The notes below the pieces were generated by a model. It made no database searches, was not told the DNA's origin, and saw only the letters and a program-made list of their open reading frames with translations. This document shows positions 44,228 through 53,363 of a DNA stretch of 64,000 nucleotides, piece after piece. The DNA is from Streptomyces albipurpureus (GTDB lineage: Bacteria > Actinomycetota > Actinomycetes > Streptomycetales > Streptomycetaceae). Every line of letters starts with the position of its first letter. Within the stretch, counting starts at the first letter, position 1. A program made the position numbers and the translations under genes. The DNA lies in NCBI RefSeq assembly GCF_023701525.1, contig NZ_JAMQAW010000012.1, positions 188,762-252,761 of the forward strand. The letters are read 5' to 3'.

Positions 44228-45752
44228 GGTTCACCCGGGTCAGGAACGCCCGGCTCTGGCTGGCCGGCATATCGACCCCGGTCAGTCCCTTCTGGTGGGC
44301 GACCAGCAGGTTCGTTGCGAGCAGTGTGACGGTGGGGTAGACGTTCTCGGCTTCCCACTGCTGGACGGCGACGAGCGCCTTCTCGTAGGCGGTCGGGGTG
44401 ACGGCGCGCAGGGCGTCGTCGAGGAGCTTCTTCAGCTCGGGCGGGACCGGTCCCTGGCGCCCTTCGGCCGGGGCCACGTACTGGTACGGGTTCGAGTAGT
44501 ACGACTGGGCGTTCCAACTGAGCGCGTACTTGGCCTTGACGAGCCGGTCGCCCCACGCACCGCCCTCCAGCGGCTCAAGCTTGATCTTGATGCCGACCTT
44601 CGCCAACTGTGCCTGGACGGCGGCCATCAGGTCGTTGGTACCGGGGTCGTAGGCGGAGATGTACATCAGTGAGGTGGAGAAGCCGCCCGGGAAGCCGGCT
44701 TCCTTGAGCAGTTGTCTGGCCCGGTCGAGGTCGGGTGTCGAGTTCGGCACTTCGGCGGGCTTGGGCGCCCAGGTGTTGCTTTCGGGGATGTAGACGCTGG
44801 GGCGGGCGCCACCGCCGCTGTACGCCTGCTCGGCGAGGGCGCTGCGGTCGAGCGCCAGGGCGAGTGCCTGACGGACCTTCACATTGTCGAGCGGCTTGGT
44901 GAGGTTGTTGACCTGGAGGAAGATCGTGGAGTCCGTCGGAACGTTCCTGACCTCCAGCTTGTCGGAGCCGGCCAGGGCCTTTCCGCTCGATGCGGCGGTG
45001 AAGATGAGGTCGACCGCACCGGCCTGGAGGTTGTTGACCTGGGTCGAGGCGCCGGGGACATAGACCACCTTGAGCTGGCCGGACTTCGTCTTCTCGCCCC
45101 AGTAGTCGTCGAAGCGGTTGAGCTTCAGCTCGCTGTTGGGACGGTACGACGCCTGCTTCCACGGGCCTGTGCCGACCATGCCGGTCGCCATGTTGTCCGA
45201 GGTGGCGGCCTTCTTGTTGATCACAGCACAGCCCCACACCAGTGGGTTGGCCATGTTGCTGACGAACCCGGCGTCGGGGCGCTTGAGGTGGAACACCACG
45301 GTCGAGTCACCGGAGGCCACGGCCTTGTCGAACGTGGGAAACAGTTCCTTGGCGATCCCGTCCGGACTGCTCTTCAGCCGGTCGAAGGTGTAGGCGACGT
45401 CCGCGCTGGTCAGCGTCTCGCCGTTGTGGAACTTGACGTTCTTGCGGAGGTCGAAGGTGTAGGTGAGTCCGTCGGGGGACCGCTTGTAGCCGGTGGCCAG
45501 CTCCGGCTCGACCTTTCCTTCCGGGGTGGTGGTCATCAGGCACTGGTAGGACAGCTGCCAGGCGAACCGGTCGGCGTAGAGCGCCGAGCCCTGCGGGTCG
45601 AGCGTTGAGGGTGCCGCGGTCTCGGCCACGGTGATGCCCTTGGAGGACGCCCCTCCGCTGGGTGGCGGGGAGCAGCCCGCAGCGACCGCGGCAGTCGCAC
45701 AGGCCGCGAGGGCCGCTGCTGAGCGGAAGGCATAGCCGTGTTGCTTCTTCAT
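44220..45752 (-). CDS. solute-binding lipoprotein of the peptide ABC importer
   Basis: A 510-residue family 5 extracellular solute-binding protein. The first 27 residues form a lipoprotein signal with lipobox AVAAGC, so the mature protein is anchored by a lipidated Cys. The body has the family pattern: LRKNVKFHNGETLTSADVAYT, GTGPWK, and VRQALALALDR. ATG 45752 follows AGAGG; upstream codons to 45833 overlap the operator. This family binds di- and oligopeptides, nickel or opines, and the true ligand cannot be read here. It heads the six-gene operon ending in the serine hydrolase. Confidence 0.92.
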   Translation of the reverse strand: MKKQHGYAFRSAAALAACATAAVAAGCSPPPSGGASSKGITVAETAAPSTLDPQGSALYADRFAWQLSYQCLMTTTPEGKVEPELATGYKRSPDGLTYTFDLRKNVKFHNGETLTSADVAYTFDRLKSSPDGIAKELFPTFDKAVASGDSTVVFHLKRPDAGFVSNMANPLVWGCAVINKKAATSDNMATGMVGTGPWKQASYRPNSELKLNRFDDYWGEKTKSGQLKVVYVPGASTQVNNLQAGAVDLIFTAASSGKALAGSDKLEVRNVPTDSTIFLQVNNLTKPLDNVKVRQALALALDRSALAEQAYSGGGARPSVYIPESNTWAPKPAEVPNSTPDLDRARQLLKEAGFPGGFSTSLMYISAYDPGTNDLMAAVQAQLAKVGIKIKLEPLEGGAWGDRLVKAKYALSWNAQSYYSNPYQYVAPAEGRQGPVPPELKKLLDDALRAVTPTAYEKALVAVQQWEAENVYPTVTLLATNLLVAHQKGLTGVDMPASQSRAFLTRVNRG

Positions 45753-45826
45753 CTGAACCTCTTCTGAAAGGGTCTGCGTCTTTCCGGTCCGGCCGCACAG
45801 CCTTTGACGGATCGCAAGACATGAGG

Positions 45827-45859
45827 TCTGCAATGCAATTCAGGAGAATGCATTGCAGA
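45827..45859. promoter_or_regulatory. long palindrome upstream of the importer operon
   Basis: Arms TCTGCAATGCA (45827-45837) and TGCATTGCAGA (45849-45859) pair perfectly, and the inner ATTC/GAAT extends the symmetry. It lies 75 bases ahead of the lipoprotein start, as expected for an operator of a divergent or nearby IclR regulator. The remaining gap to 46408 has no supported gene and no second palindrome of this quality. Confidence 0.68.
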
Positions 45860-46408
45860 ATGCTGACCGACGGTTCATAGTGCTGTCAAGGCTCGGTTCG
45901 AACACGAAAGAGGCATAGCGACCACACCCTCCACACCCCCGGCCCCCGGGCAGGAACGAAGAGTTCCGGGGCCCTTCAAGCGCAGGTTCCGCCAGGGGCA
46001 CCCCGTCCCCAACAGGCGGCGACCGAACGTCGATCCCACCCGCCAGCCGTGCACCGCACAACACTCCGCGGACGGGCACCAGCCACACCCGCAGAGCGGT
46101 GACCTGCGCGCCACATGCCGTACCAGCGAGTAACCCGAAAGCCAACAGGTCCCTGGCCGACGAATCAGTCCGGTCAACGCCAGGGAACCGAAGCGCCCCC
46201 CAAGGGACAGGAACCTCGTCGCCGGACCACGGTGTGAGGAGGGAGCGAAGCTGCACAGCCAGGCCGGCCCGGCGCCTGAATCGGTGGCACACCCGCACCG
46301 GGACCACCCGCCGCGAAGATCCATACCCATGTCAGGGGTGATGCCCGCTCGCGGACAGCGGCGCACCGACACACACCGGGGGTACCCCGGAGGAGAGGAC
46401 TACCCAGG

Positions 46409-47200
46409 ATGAGCCCGGATCTGAACCCCACCCCGGGACGTCGCAACAACTCGGCTTCACTGCGGCGGGCCGTCTCCATCCTTCTACAGCTGGGAGAATC
46501 GACCGACGGAACCGGGTACTCGCTCGCCGAGCTCTGCAAGGAACTCGACCTGAACAAGAGCACTTTGCTCCGCCTACTCCAGCCGCTCCTGGAGACCCGC
46601 CTGGTCGAACACCTTCCGTCGGGCCGCTATCGCCTCGGCTGGCGCATGGCCCAGCTGGGCAGGGCCTATCTCGCGGGCCTGGACCTGCCGCGCGCCATGC
46701 ACGACGTCCTGCAGAAGCTCGCTGCGCAAACCCGTGAGACCGTGCACCTCGTCGTCGCCGACTACCCCAACATCGTCTACATCCACAAGGTGGACACCCC
46801 GCACCCGGTCCGCATGTTCTCGCGGATCGGCAACAGCGCGCCCGCGTACTGCACCAGCGTCGGCAAGGCGATGTTGGCCCACGCAGCCCCCGAGACGATC
46901 GAGTTGGTGATCGCCAACGGCATGCCGGCGCACACACCGCGTACGATCACCACGCCCGAGCAACTGCGGGCCGCCCTCGCGGAGATCAGGGACCAGGGCT
47001 ACTCGGTTGATGACATCGAGCACGAGGAGGGCATTCGGTGCGTGGCGGCACCGATCTTCGACCACTCCCAGGCGTGCACGACCGCCATCAGCGTCTCGGC
47101 ACCCGCGGAACGGCTCCCCGCCGAGAACCTGTCGGAGCTGGCCCCCCTGGTGATCGCTGCCGCGAGGGAGATCTCCACCCGGTTGGGAGCCATCCGATGA
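46409..47200 (+). CDS. IclR-family regulator 2
   Basis: A 263-residue IclR regulator, divergent from the importer operon. Winged helix: RRAVSILLQLGE and SLAELCKELDLNKSTLLRLL. Effector domain: YCTSVGKAMLAH, GYSVDDIEHEEGIRCVAAPIFD. It shares the RNNSASLRRA start and most of the pocket residues with regulator 1. Its position next to the palindrome at 45.83 kb makes it the likeliest direct controller of the transporter. Confidence 0.9.
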   Translation: MSPDLNPTPGRRNNSASLRRAVSILLQLGESTDGTGYSLAELCKELDLNKSTLLRLLQPLLETRLVEHLPSGRYRLGWRMAQLGRAYLAGLDLPRAMHDVLQKLAAQTRETVHLVVADYPNIVYIHKVDTPHPVRMFSRIGNSAPAYCTSVGKAMLAHAAPETIELVIANGMPAHTPRTITTPEQLRAALAEIRDQGYSVDDIEHEEGIRCVAAPIFDHSQACTTAISVSAPAERLPAENLSELAPLVIAAAREISTRLGAIR

Positions 47201-47519
47201 GGGGGGACTTTGGCACGCACAACGGTCAGCGAGCGATACCGAGCAGCCGGGACACCATCACCCGGGCGACCCCGCGGGTACCTCACTGCGGGACTACCCC
47301 CGGGGAGCAGTGGCAGTGTCCTTGATGAACAGTCCTGCCGGGGCGCCGAGGGCGAGGAGAAGCGGCGTCGTCGACAGCGCATGGCCGTAGTCGGTCAGGT
47401 CGGTGTGTGTGGGCATGGGCGAGAAGGCAGGGAGAACCGGCTCAGGGCATCGGAGTGCACGAACCGCAGAGAACATGGAGCAGGGGTGGCCAGGTCATGG
47501 GGCGGCGACGCTACCGACG
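47201..47519. other. non-coding stretch
   Basis: About 320 bases between the IclR gene and the convergent methyltransferase. A 60-codon minus-strand frame (47294-47476) has a hydrophobic end but no ribosome site or recognisable domain; I do not call it. No clear hairpin. Confidence 0.35.
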
Positions 47520-48428
47520 CTATGGGCGGGGCTTGTTCGCGAACACCCAACGGTTGCCCGCCAGCGCGTCGTTCTGCTCGGGTAGGGGGCCGCGTCCGTG
47601 CTGGCGGGTGAAGTCAAAGGGGGTGCGGACCGAGGTGGACCAACCCTTGCCCGCCAGATCACCGACGGAATCGGGCCGTGGCTCTCCATCGAACAGGCGC
47701 AGCAGGTCGATGCCGATCTGGTGTTTCGTCGCGGTGTACAGCGGGCTGTCTCGGTACTCCGACAAGTCCTTTTCGAGCTTGACCTCGAACGCCAGAGCGC
47801 TTCCTTGCGTGCTCAACCGGTCCACCGTGTCGATGAGGTACGTCTCAGCGGCGGGGGGTAGGTAGAACAGCAGCCCCTCGGCCAGCCAGACGCTCGGTGC
47901 GGCCGGGTCGAAGCCGGCGTCGGCCAGCGCTGGGACCCAGTCGGCGCGCAGATCGATCGGAATCGGTATGCGCGCCGCCTTCGGGGTGGCCGACAGTCCG
48001 TCGAGCACCTGGTGCTTGAACGCCAGCACACCGTCTCGGTCGATCTCGAAGATCGCGCAGCCGGGAGGCCAGTCGAGTCGGAACGCGCGCGTATCCAACC
48101 CCGCCCCGAGCAGCACCACTTGACGGGCCCCTCCCGAGTGCACCGACCGCAGGAGAAAGTCGTCGAGGACCCTCGTCCGCAGGCCGAAGTAACGCGCGAA
48201 CCGCCCCCACAGAGGGTTCGTGTCCCCGTCCGGAACCTGTTGTATGCGGACCGGCCAGCCGGCGGACGCGGGGGCGGCGAGCACAAAGTGTTCCGCGTAG
48301 ACGTCCCGTGCCAGGGTGTCGTGGCGGTGGGTCTCGATCGCCCGTGCCGCGGCAACCAGAAGAGCGGTCAGGCCGACGCCTCCTTCCACGCCTTCCACAC
48401 CGGTGTTCCGAGGTGTTGTGCCGACCAC
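47520..48428 (-). CDS. SAM-dependent methyltransferase, PPM1/LCM superfamily
   Basis: A 302-residue methyltransferase of the leucine carboxyl methyltransferase-like group common in actinobacteria. The SAM site is QVVLLGAGLDTRAFRL; FEIDRDGVLAFK supplies the ribose-binding acid; VWLAEGLLFYLPP is the third motif. GTG 48428 follows AAGGAG by five bases. Members methylate carboxylates or hydroxyls of small molecules. It lies 260 bases beyond the furan-type operon on the same strand and might methylate a furan carboxylate, but the gap leaves this open. Confidence 0.82.
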   Translation of the reverse strand: MVGTTPRNTGVEGVEGGVGLTALLVAAARAIETHRHDTLARDVYAEHFVLAAPASAGWPVRIQQVPDGDTNPLWGRFARYFGLRTRVLDDFLLRSVHSGGARQVVLLGAGLDTRAFRLDWPPGCAIFEIDRDGVLAFKHQVLDGLSATPKAARIPIPIDLRADWVPALADAGFDPAAPSVWLAEGLLFYLPPAAETYLIDTVDRLSTQGSALAFEVKLEKDLSEYRDSPLYTATKHQIGIDLLRLFDGEPRPDSVGDLAGKGWSTSVRTPFDFTRQHGRGPLPEQNDALAGNRWVFANKPRP

Positions 48429-48687
48429 AGGTTCTCCTTGGGCGAGTGGGGACCACGAACAGCGAGGAATGCAAGAGCTGGATCAGCGGTGGGCACACGA
48501 CGCCACGGCTCCGGGCGCCACTTCCCGATGGCGAGCGGCCCCGCGGCCACTCGGCTCCTGAGCCCGGCCGACCCGTGGTGAGACAGTTCGCCGGCGCGGG
48601 CCAGCCACAGCGGTGCGGTGTCCAGGACCTGGCGTCAGATGGCGATCGGTCGGATGGACATCGGCGCTGAACGCCTCGCTCATCGGC

Positions 48688-49782
48688 TCATCCCCACGGA
48701 AGCAGGACGGGTTTGACCACGCGACCTGCGTCGCAGTCGCGTTCGGCCTCGTTGATATCGGCGAGTGGATACGTACGGATCAGCTCGTCGAAGGGAAACC
48801 GCCCGGCCTGCCACAGCCCGATCAGCCGTGGAATCAGCAGTCCCGGCACCGCGTCCCCCTCACAGATGTGGGAGATCCTCCTGCCCCGGTCCAGTGCCCC
48901 CGGTTCGAGCGGTAGCGCGTTGCGCAGCCGTGCCACCAGACCGAGGTGGCCGGTTGGGCGCAGGGCCCGAAGGGCGTCGTTGATCAGCCGGGCGGAGGCC
49001 GTGGTGTCCAGCGCGTACTGGGCGCCGCCGTCGGTCAGTTGCCGGATACGGCCGGGCAGGTCGGTCGATGAGGCATCCAGCGGGATCGCGCCGAACCGCT
49101 CGGCGATGGCGAGTCGTTCGGGGTTCCGGTCGACAGCCACGGTCACCGCTCCTGAGGCGGTGGCCGCCATCACCGCCGCGAGGCCCACCGCTCCCGCGCC
49201 GAGGACCGCGATGGTTTCGCCGGGCCCGACCGCGAAGGAGTTGAAGACCGCCCCGGCGCCGGTGAGGAAGCCACAGCCGAGCGGGCCGAGCAGTTCGATG
49301 GGGAGCGAGGGGTCTGCCCGGATGGCGTTGCGGGCCGGGACCAGCGCGTACTCGGCGAACGCGGACTGACCGAACCACCGGGGGGCCAGTTCGCCCCCGG
49401 CCGCGTCGGTGAACCGCGCGGCGTTCTCCTTGCGGCCCCCGAAGAGGTTGAGCGCGGCGAAGGAGTCGCAGTAGGCGGGGGCGGCACCCATGCAGTTCCG
49501 GCACTGTCCGCAGGAGTCGAAGCTCAACACGACGTGGTCGCCGTTGCCCAGACCGGTGTGCGGGCCGCCGGTTTCCACCACTACCCCGGCCCCCTCGTGG
49601 CCAAGGACCGCCGGCAGCGGTGAGCGGCCCGCGGAACGCCGGACCGCGAGATCGGTCCGGCACATCCCGCAGCCCGCGATCTTGACCAGGATCTCGCCGT
49701 CGGCCGGCCCCGCGTTGAGGATCACCTCCTCGACGGCGAATCGGCTCTCGGACGAGCGCAGCACCGCCGCACCGAACCTCAT
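48688..49782 (-). CDS. zinc-dependent alcohol dehydrogenase (MDR, aryl/benzyl alcohol type)
   Basis: A 364-residue medium-chain dehydrogenase. Catalytic zinc ligands are in GCGMCRTDL and GHEGAG; the structural zinc loop is CGQCRNC with a further Cys in PAYC; the NAD site reads GAGAVGLAAV. The layout matches benzyl-alcohol dehydrogenase-like enzymes that act on aromatic alcohols. ATG 49782 has GGAGGAGG upstream and lies 2 bases after the aldehyde dehydrogenase stop. In this operon it would oxidise a hydroxymethyl group or reduce the matching aldehyde on a furan ring. Confidence 0.88.
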   Translation of the reverse strand: MRFGAAVLRSSESRFAVEEVILNAGPADGEILVKIAGCGMCRTDLAVRRSAGRSPLPAVLGHEGAGVVVETGGPHTGLGNGDHVVLSFDSCGQCRNCMGAAPAYCDSFAALNLFGGRKENAARFTDAAGGELAPRWFGQSAFAEYALVPARNAIRADPSLPIELLGPLGCGFLTGAGAVFNSFAVGPGETIAVLGAGAVGLAAVMAATASGAVTVAVDRNPERLAIAERFGAIPLDASSTDLPGRIRQLTDGGAQYALDTTASARLINDALRALRPTGHLGLVARLRNALPLEPGALDRGRRISHICEGDAVPGLLIPRLIGLWQAGRFPFDELIRTYPLADINEAERDCDAGRVVKPVLLPWG

Positions 49783-49784
49783 CG

Positions 49785-51188
49785 TCACACCTCCTCCGGA
49801 CGGTGCACGACGAACGGCCTCAGGTTTCCATAGAGGCCCCACGGCCCACCGGCGACGCCGACCCCGCTCTCCTTGATGCCCGCGAAGGGCTGGGCGAGAG
49901 ACAGTTCGGCGTGGTGGTTGATCCATGCCGTCCCGCACTCCAGCCGGTCGGCCACGGCCTCGGCCAGGTCGAGATCGGTCCCCCATACCGAGCCACCCAG
50001 CCCGAAGCCGGTGCCGTTGGCCGCATCGACGGCTTCGTCGAGGCTCCCGTACGGCAGCACCGGCAGGACGGGACCGAACTGCTCATCCGTCACCACCGGG
50101 CTGTCGGGTGGAGCATCGGCCAGGATCGTCGGGGCGTAGAAGTAGCCGGGTCGGTCCAGCCGGTGGCCACCGGCGGCGGCCCGGGCACCGGCGGCCAGCG
50201 CCCGGGCCGTGTAGCGCTCGACCCGGGCCAGTTGGGGGGCGTTGTTGACCGGGCCCAGCTGAGTGCCCGGGTCGATGCCCGCGCCGACGACCACGCTCTT
50301 CGCACGCTGAGCGAGGGCCTCGACAACATCGCCGTAGCGCCGGGCCGGGACGTACACACGCTTGACCGCCATGCAGACCTGCCCGCAGTTGCGAAAGGCC
50401 GCCCAGAACAGGCGGTCCGCGATCTGCTCCACATCAACGTCCTCCAGCAGGATGGCGGCATCGTTGCCACCGAGCTCCAGGGTGACCCGGGCGAGCGAGG
50501 CGGCCGCGCTCTTCGCAACGGCCCGCCCGGTGGGAATCGAACCGGTGAAGGTCACATGGCGGATTCCCGGATGGGAGGCCAGACGGGCGCCGAGGGGTTC
50601 ATGCCCGGTGACGATCGTCAGTACGTCCTCGGGGAGGGCGGTGGAGATGGCGGATGCCAGCAGCCGGGTGGCGAGTGGGGTGAAGGGCGAGGGCTTGAGC
50701 ACCACCGTGTTACCCGCGGCGAGCGCGGGCGCGAACTTCGCCGACGCAAGCTGGAGGGGAAAGTTCCATGGGACGATCGCGGCGACGGGCCCGAGCGGTC
50801 GCCAGCGGATCTCACTGCGTACCGGCCGGCCGTCCACGATGGGCTGGGGCCCGACGTCAAGCTCGGCGAAGTAGCGGAGGCGGGCCGCCGTGCGGGCGAT
50901 CTCCGCGTGCGACTCGGCCAGGGGTTTGCCCTGTTCACGGGTGAGCAGGGGGGCGATGTCCGCCCCGGCTGCTTCCACGGCGTCAGCTGCCGCGAGCATC
51001 GCGGCGGCGCGTGCGTCGGGGTCGGCCCGCCAGCTGCGCCAGGCGTCATGGGCCCGGCCGACGACGGCGTCCAACTCATCCGGCTGCTGGTCGGGAGCCT
51101 CCTCGAAGACCTCGCCCGTTGCCGGATCGAGGACGGCGAAGCGCTCGCCGAGGGTTCGGGACGTGCGACGGGGCTGACGTGTCGCCAT
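49785..51188 (-). CDS. NAD(P)-dependent aldehyde dehydrogenase
   Basis: A 467-residue enzyme of the aldehyde dehydrogenase superfamily. Catalytic Cys272 (NCGQVC) and Glu238 (LELGGND) are in place, with the cofactor stretch VPWNFPL and FTGSIPTGR. The length is near the usual 480. It starts 8 bases after the furan synthase stop and stops 2 bases before the alcohol dehydrogenase, so it is the middle gene of a tight operon. A furan aldehyde oxidised to an acid is the inferred reaction. Confidence 0.9.
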   Translation of the reverse strand: MATRQPRRTSRTLGERFAVLDPATGEVFEEAPDQQPDELDAVVGRAHDAWRSWRADPDARAAAMLAAADAVEAAGADIAPLLTREQGKPLAESHAEIARTAARLRYFAELDVGPQPIVDGRPVRSEIRWRPLGPVAAIVPWNFPLQLASAKFAPALAAGNTVVLKPSPFTPLATRLLASAISTALPEDVLTIVTGHEPLGARLASHPGIRHVTFTGSIPTGRAVAKSAAASLARVTLELGGNDAAILLEDVDVEQIADRLFWAAFRNCGQVCMAVKRVYVPARRYGDVVEALAQRAKSVVVGAGIDPGTQLGPVNNAPQLARVERYTARALAAGARAAAGGHRLDRPGYFYAPTILADAPPDSPVVTDEQFGPVLPVLPYGSLDEAVDAANGTGFGLGGSVWGTDLDLAEAVADRLECGTAWINHHAELSLAQPFAGIKESGVGVAGGPWGLYGNLRPFVVHRPEEV

Positions 51189-51196
51189 GCCGGCGT

Positions 51197-51952
51197 TCAG
51201 TTCCCGGCGGTGACGGTAGCCGCGTACTCCCGGGCGTGCCGGTCCATCTCGGCCCGGAAGGCGGCCACCAACCGCGGCTGAATCCTTCCGGTGGTGCGAT
51301 CGCCCCGCTCGCAGACCGCCCCGCGCACCCCCACGATATCCGTACCGATACGGGTCAGCGCGCCGAGGTCTCCCACCTTCACACTGCCCGCGAGGGCGGC
51401 CAGTAGATCAGCCTCATGGGCGCGCCGAACGAACTCCGCGCAGACCTCTGGTGGAACGTGGTCGAACAGCCGGGTGCCGTCCTTGATCGCGGTGTCGAGC
51501 ATGGCCGCGTCGGAGCCGGAGCGGAAGGCGATGTCGGGCAGCGCGAGCGGGTTGACGCAGCCGATCCGGTGGGCGTCGGCGTAGCCAGAGGCGACGACGA
51601 ACGCGTCCGGCCGATAGTCCTTCACTGCCCGGACGACCCCTCGCATGACATCGATGGCCTGTTCGGGCGTTGTACATCCGTACAGGCCGACCTTGATGTA
51701 GGTGGCTCCGGAGACCGCCGCACCGAGCGCCGCCTGGGCCACCGTGCCGGGCTTGTACGGTACGTCGCCCACGGTGGCGGACACCGGTTTGTCCGCCGGG
51801 ACCGCGTCGCGGATCTCCCTGATGACCCAGGGGAAGTTCGCGCCGAGCGAGCCCTCATCCGGCTTCTTGACATCGACGATGTCGAGATGCTTCGCCGCCT
51901 TCGCGCAGTCGCGGGCTTCCTCAACGCTGTCCGGAGAGATCAGAAGTAGCAA
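51197..51952 (-). CDS. mfnB: MfnB-type (5-formylfuran-3-yl)methyl phosphate synthase
   Basis: A 251-residue protein that follows the methanogen MfnB sequence almost block by block: VDVKKPDEGSLGANFPWVI, VSATVGDVPYKPGTV, YIKVGLYG, ASGYADAHRIG, MLDTAIKDG and GTDIVGVRGA. Lys29, Lys87, Asp153 and Lys157 correspond to the Schiff-base and catalytic residues I recall for MfnB (K27, K85, D151, K155). MfnB joins two glyceraldehyde-3-phosphates into a furan phosphate in methanofuran synthesis, a cofactor Streptomyces is not known to need. I chose TTG 51952: AAGGAG lies seven bases before it and the N terminus then matches MfnB (MLLLISP). Confidence 0.9.
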   Translation of the reverse strand: MLLLISPDSVEEARDCAKAAKHLDIVDVKKPDEGSLGANFPWVIREIRDAVPADKPVSATVGDVPYKPGTVAQAALGAAVSGATYIKVGLYGCTTPEQAIDVMRGVVRAVKDYRPDAFVVASGYADAHRIGCVNPLALPDIAFRSGSDAAMLDTAIKDGTRLFDHVPPEVCAEFVRRAHEADLLAALAGSVKVGDLGALTRIGTDIVGVRGAVCERGDRTTGRIQPRLVAAFRAEMDRHAREYAATVTAGN

Positions 51953-52226
51953 TGTGGGCTCCTTCCACCCCATGTCCAGCTGGCCAGAGGGCAGATGTGT
52001 GCGGTCGCCTGGATCACTTGCGGTCTGCACATCATTACCGCGGCCCGTGGCGATCGGTAGGGCGCGTGAAGTTCGAACGGGTACCCCTACGCGCTACCCA
52101 GTGCGCCTTGCGCGGCGGTTTGGACCACCTCCCGCCCGAGAACGGGATACCTCGCTGGCGATGACCGACGTCCTGCCGAACAGTCGTACGGTCGGCATTC
52201 TCATGAGCCGTCAGTGCTCCTGACCG

Positions 52227-52630
52227 TCATCGTCTCGGTTGCCCGGAGGACGCGCTCATGCCGGTTCCTCCTGGGGGGTCCCACCGCACCGGGGTGCCGT
52301 GTGGGGTGGTCCTGGCGAGCAGGAGGCGCCTGTCCGCCGGCCAGGGCTCGCAGACCAGGTTGACCACACTGGAGTCGTCATCGTCTGGGTTCGAGGGAGC
52401 CGAGTTCACCGGGCCCACGACTCGTCGCCGCCCGCCGCGAGATACCGGTCGAGCAGGAGGTTCAGCCCAGCGCCTGAGCCCACTTCGAGCAGCATCAGCG
52501 GAAGCCCGGTCGCCGTCGCGACCTAGTTCATCGCCGCGGGCGGTGGCGCGGCGCGCCCCACCTCATTGGTCTGTACCGAAATGCCCATCAGATCGACCGC
52601 CCCGCCGGTCGCCTCCGGGACCGACCGGTT
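52227..52630 (-). pseudogene. DUF2332-family pseudogene
   Basis: Minus-strand reading gives SVQTNEVGRAA, an in-frame TAG, then LPLMLLEVGSGAGLNLLLDRY in the same frame, another stop, and a frameshift into NLVCEPWPADRRLLLARTTP. The TNEVGR and GLNLLLDRY blocks are the hallmark of DUF2332 proteins. With two stops, a frameshift and both ends missing, it cannot be functional. It sits directly downstream of yidD. Confidence 0.68.
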
Positions 52631-52636
52631 GAGCGG

Positions 52637-53074
52637 CTACAGCGGAACGGGGTCGCTCTGGCCTCGGCGGCGGGCTGCGCCGGGGCGGCAGCGCAGCAAC
52701 CGGGCAACGATGAGCCGGGTGCCGCGGATGGCCCCATGGCGGTGCAGCGCCTTGATCGCGTAGGTGGAACAGGAGGGAGTGTAGGGGCAGCACGCCGGCC
52801 GGGCCGGGCTGACGCGGGTGCGGTAGTGGCGCACCGCCCCGTACAGCACGGCCGCGATCCTTCCATCGGGGCGCGGGGCGGCCGGGTCCACTGCGACAGC
52901 AACAGGGACGGAGCGCGATGGTTGCCACCGGGCGAGGACTATCGCGTTGACCGCGGTGAAGGGGCAGGCGGGGCCGCAGTAGTAGGTGCAGGTGTCGATC
53001 GTACCCACACAACAGCCGTCCTCGTCTTCGCTCTTCTTCCGTTCGATGTGCCGGTTCGGCCGTGACCGAGCCAT
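52637..53074 (-). CDS. yidD: YidD-family membrane protein insertion factor
   Basis: A 145-residue protein. The C-terminal part is a standard YidD domain (about 78-135; CCPYTPSCSTYAIKALHRHG, then LIVARLLRCRPGAA). The N-terminal 75 residues are unusual for the family and Cys-rich (CCVGTIDTCTYYCGPACPF). YidD usually sits beside yidC/rnpA near the origin; this copy is solitary, so it is probably a second paralogue. Confidence 0.86.
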   Translation of the reverse strand: MARSRPNRHIERKKSEDEDGCCVGTIDTCTYYCGPACPFTAVNAIVLARWQPSRSVPVAVAVDPAAPRPDGRIAAVLYGAVRHYRTRVSPARPACCPYTPSCSTYAIKALHRHGAIRGTRLIVARLLRCRPGAARRRGQSDPVPL

Positions 53075-53363
53075 TTCTCTCTCCCTCGGGTTGTCCTCGT
53101 CACGGCATCGTACGCAAGGGCTCCGCCGCTGGAGGCGGTGGGAGTGTGGAGCCAGACGTCGGCATCGACCCTTTGTCTACCTGGGCTTGGGCCGCGAGCC
53201 AGCCAGTGCCGTCGGCGAGATCGGCCAACGGTCGGGACCCGGCGCGGCGGACCACCGACTACGAGCACCCCCAGGTCCGCGTCAACCGCCCTGGACGGTA
53301 CCCGCCGTCTCGAACGACGGGTGCGATGGCGGTTGCGACAACGGACGCCTGCGAGGATTGCGT

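Noticed and set aside
47294..47476. 60-codon minus-strand frame with a hydrophobic end
   Set aside because: It could be a fragment of a membrane protein, but there is no ribosome site and nothing upstream continues it.
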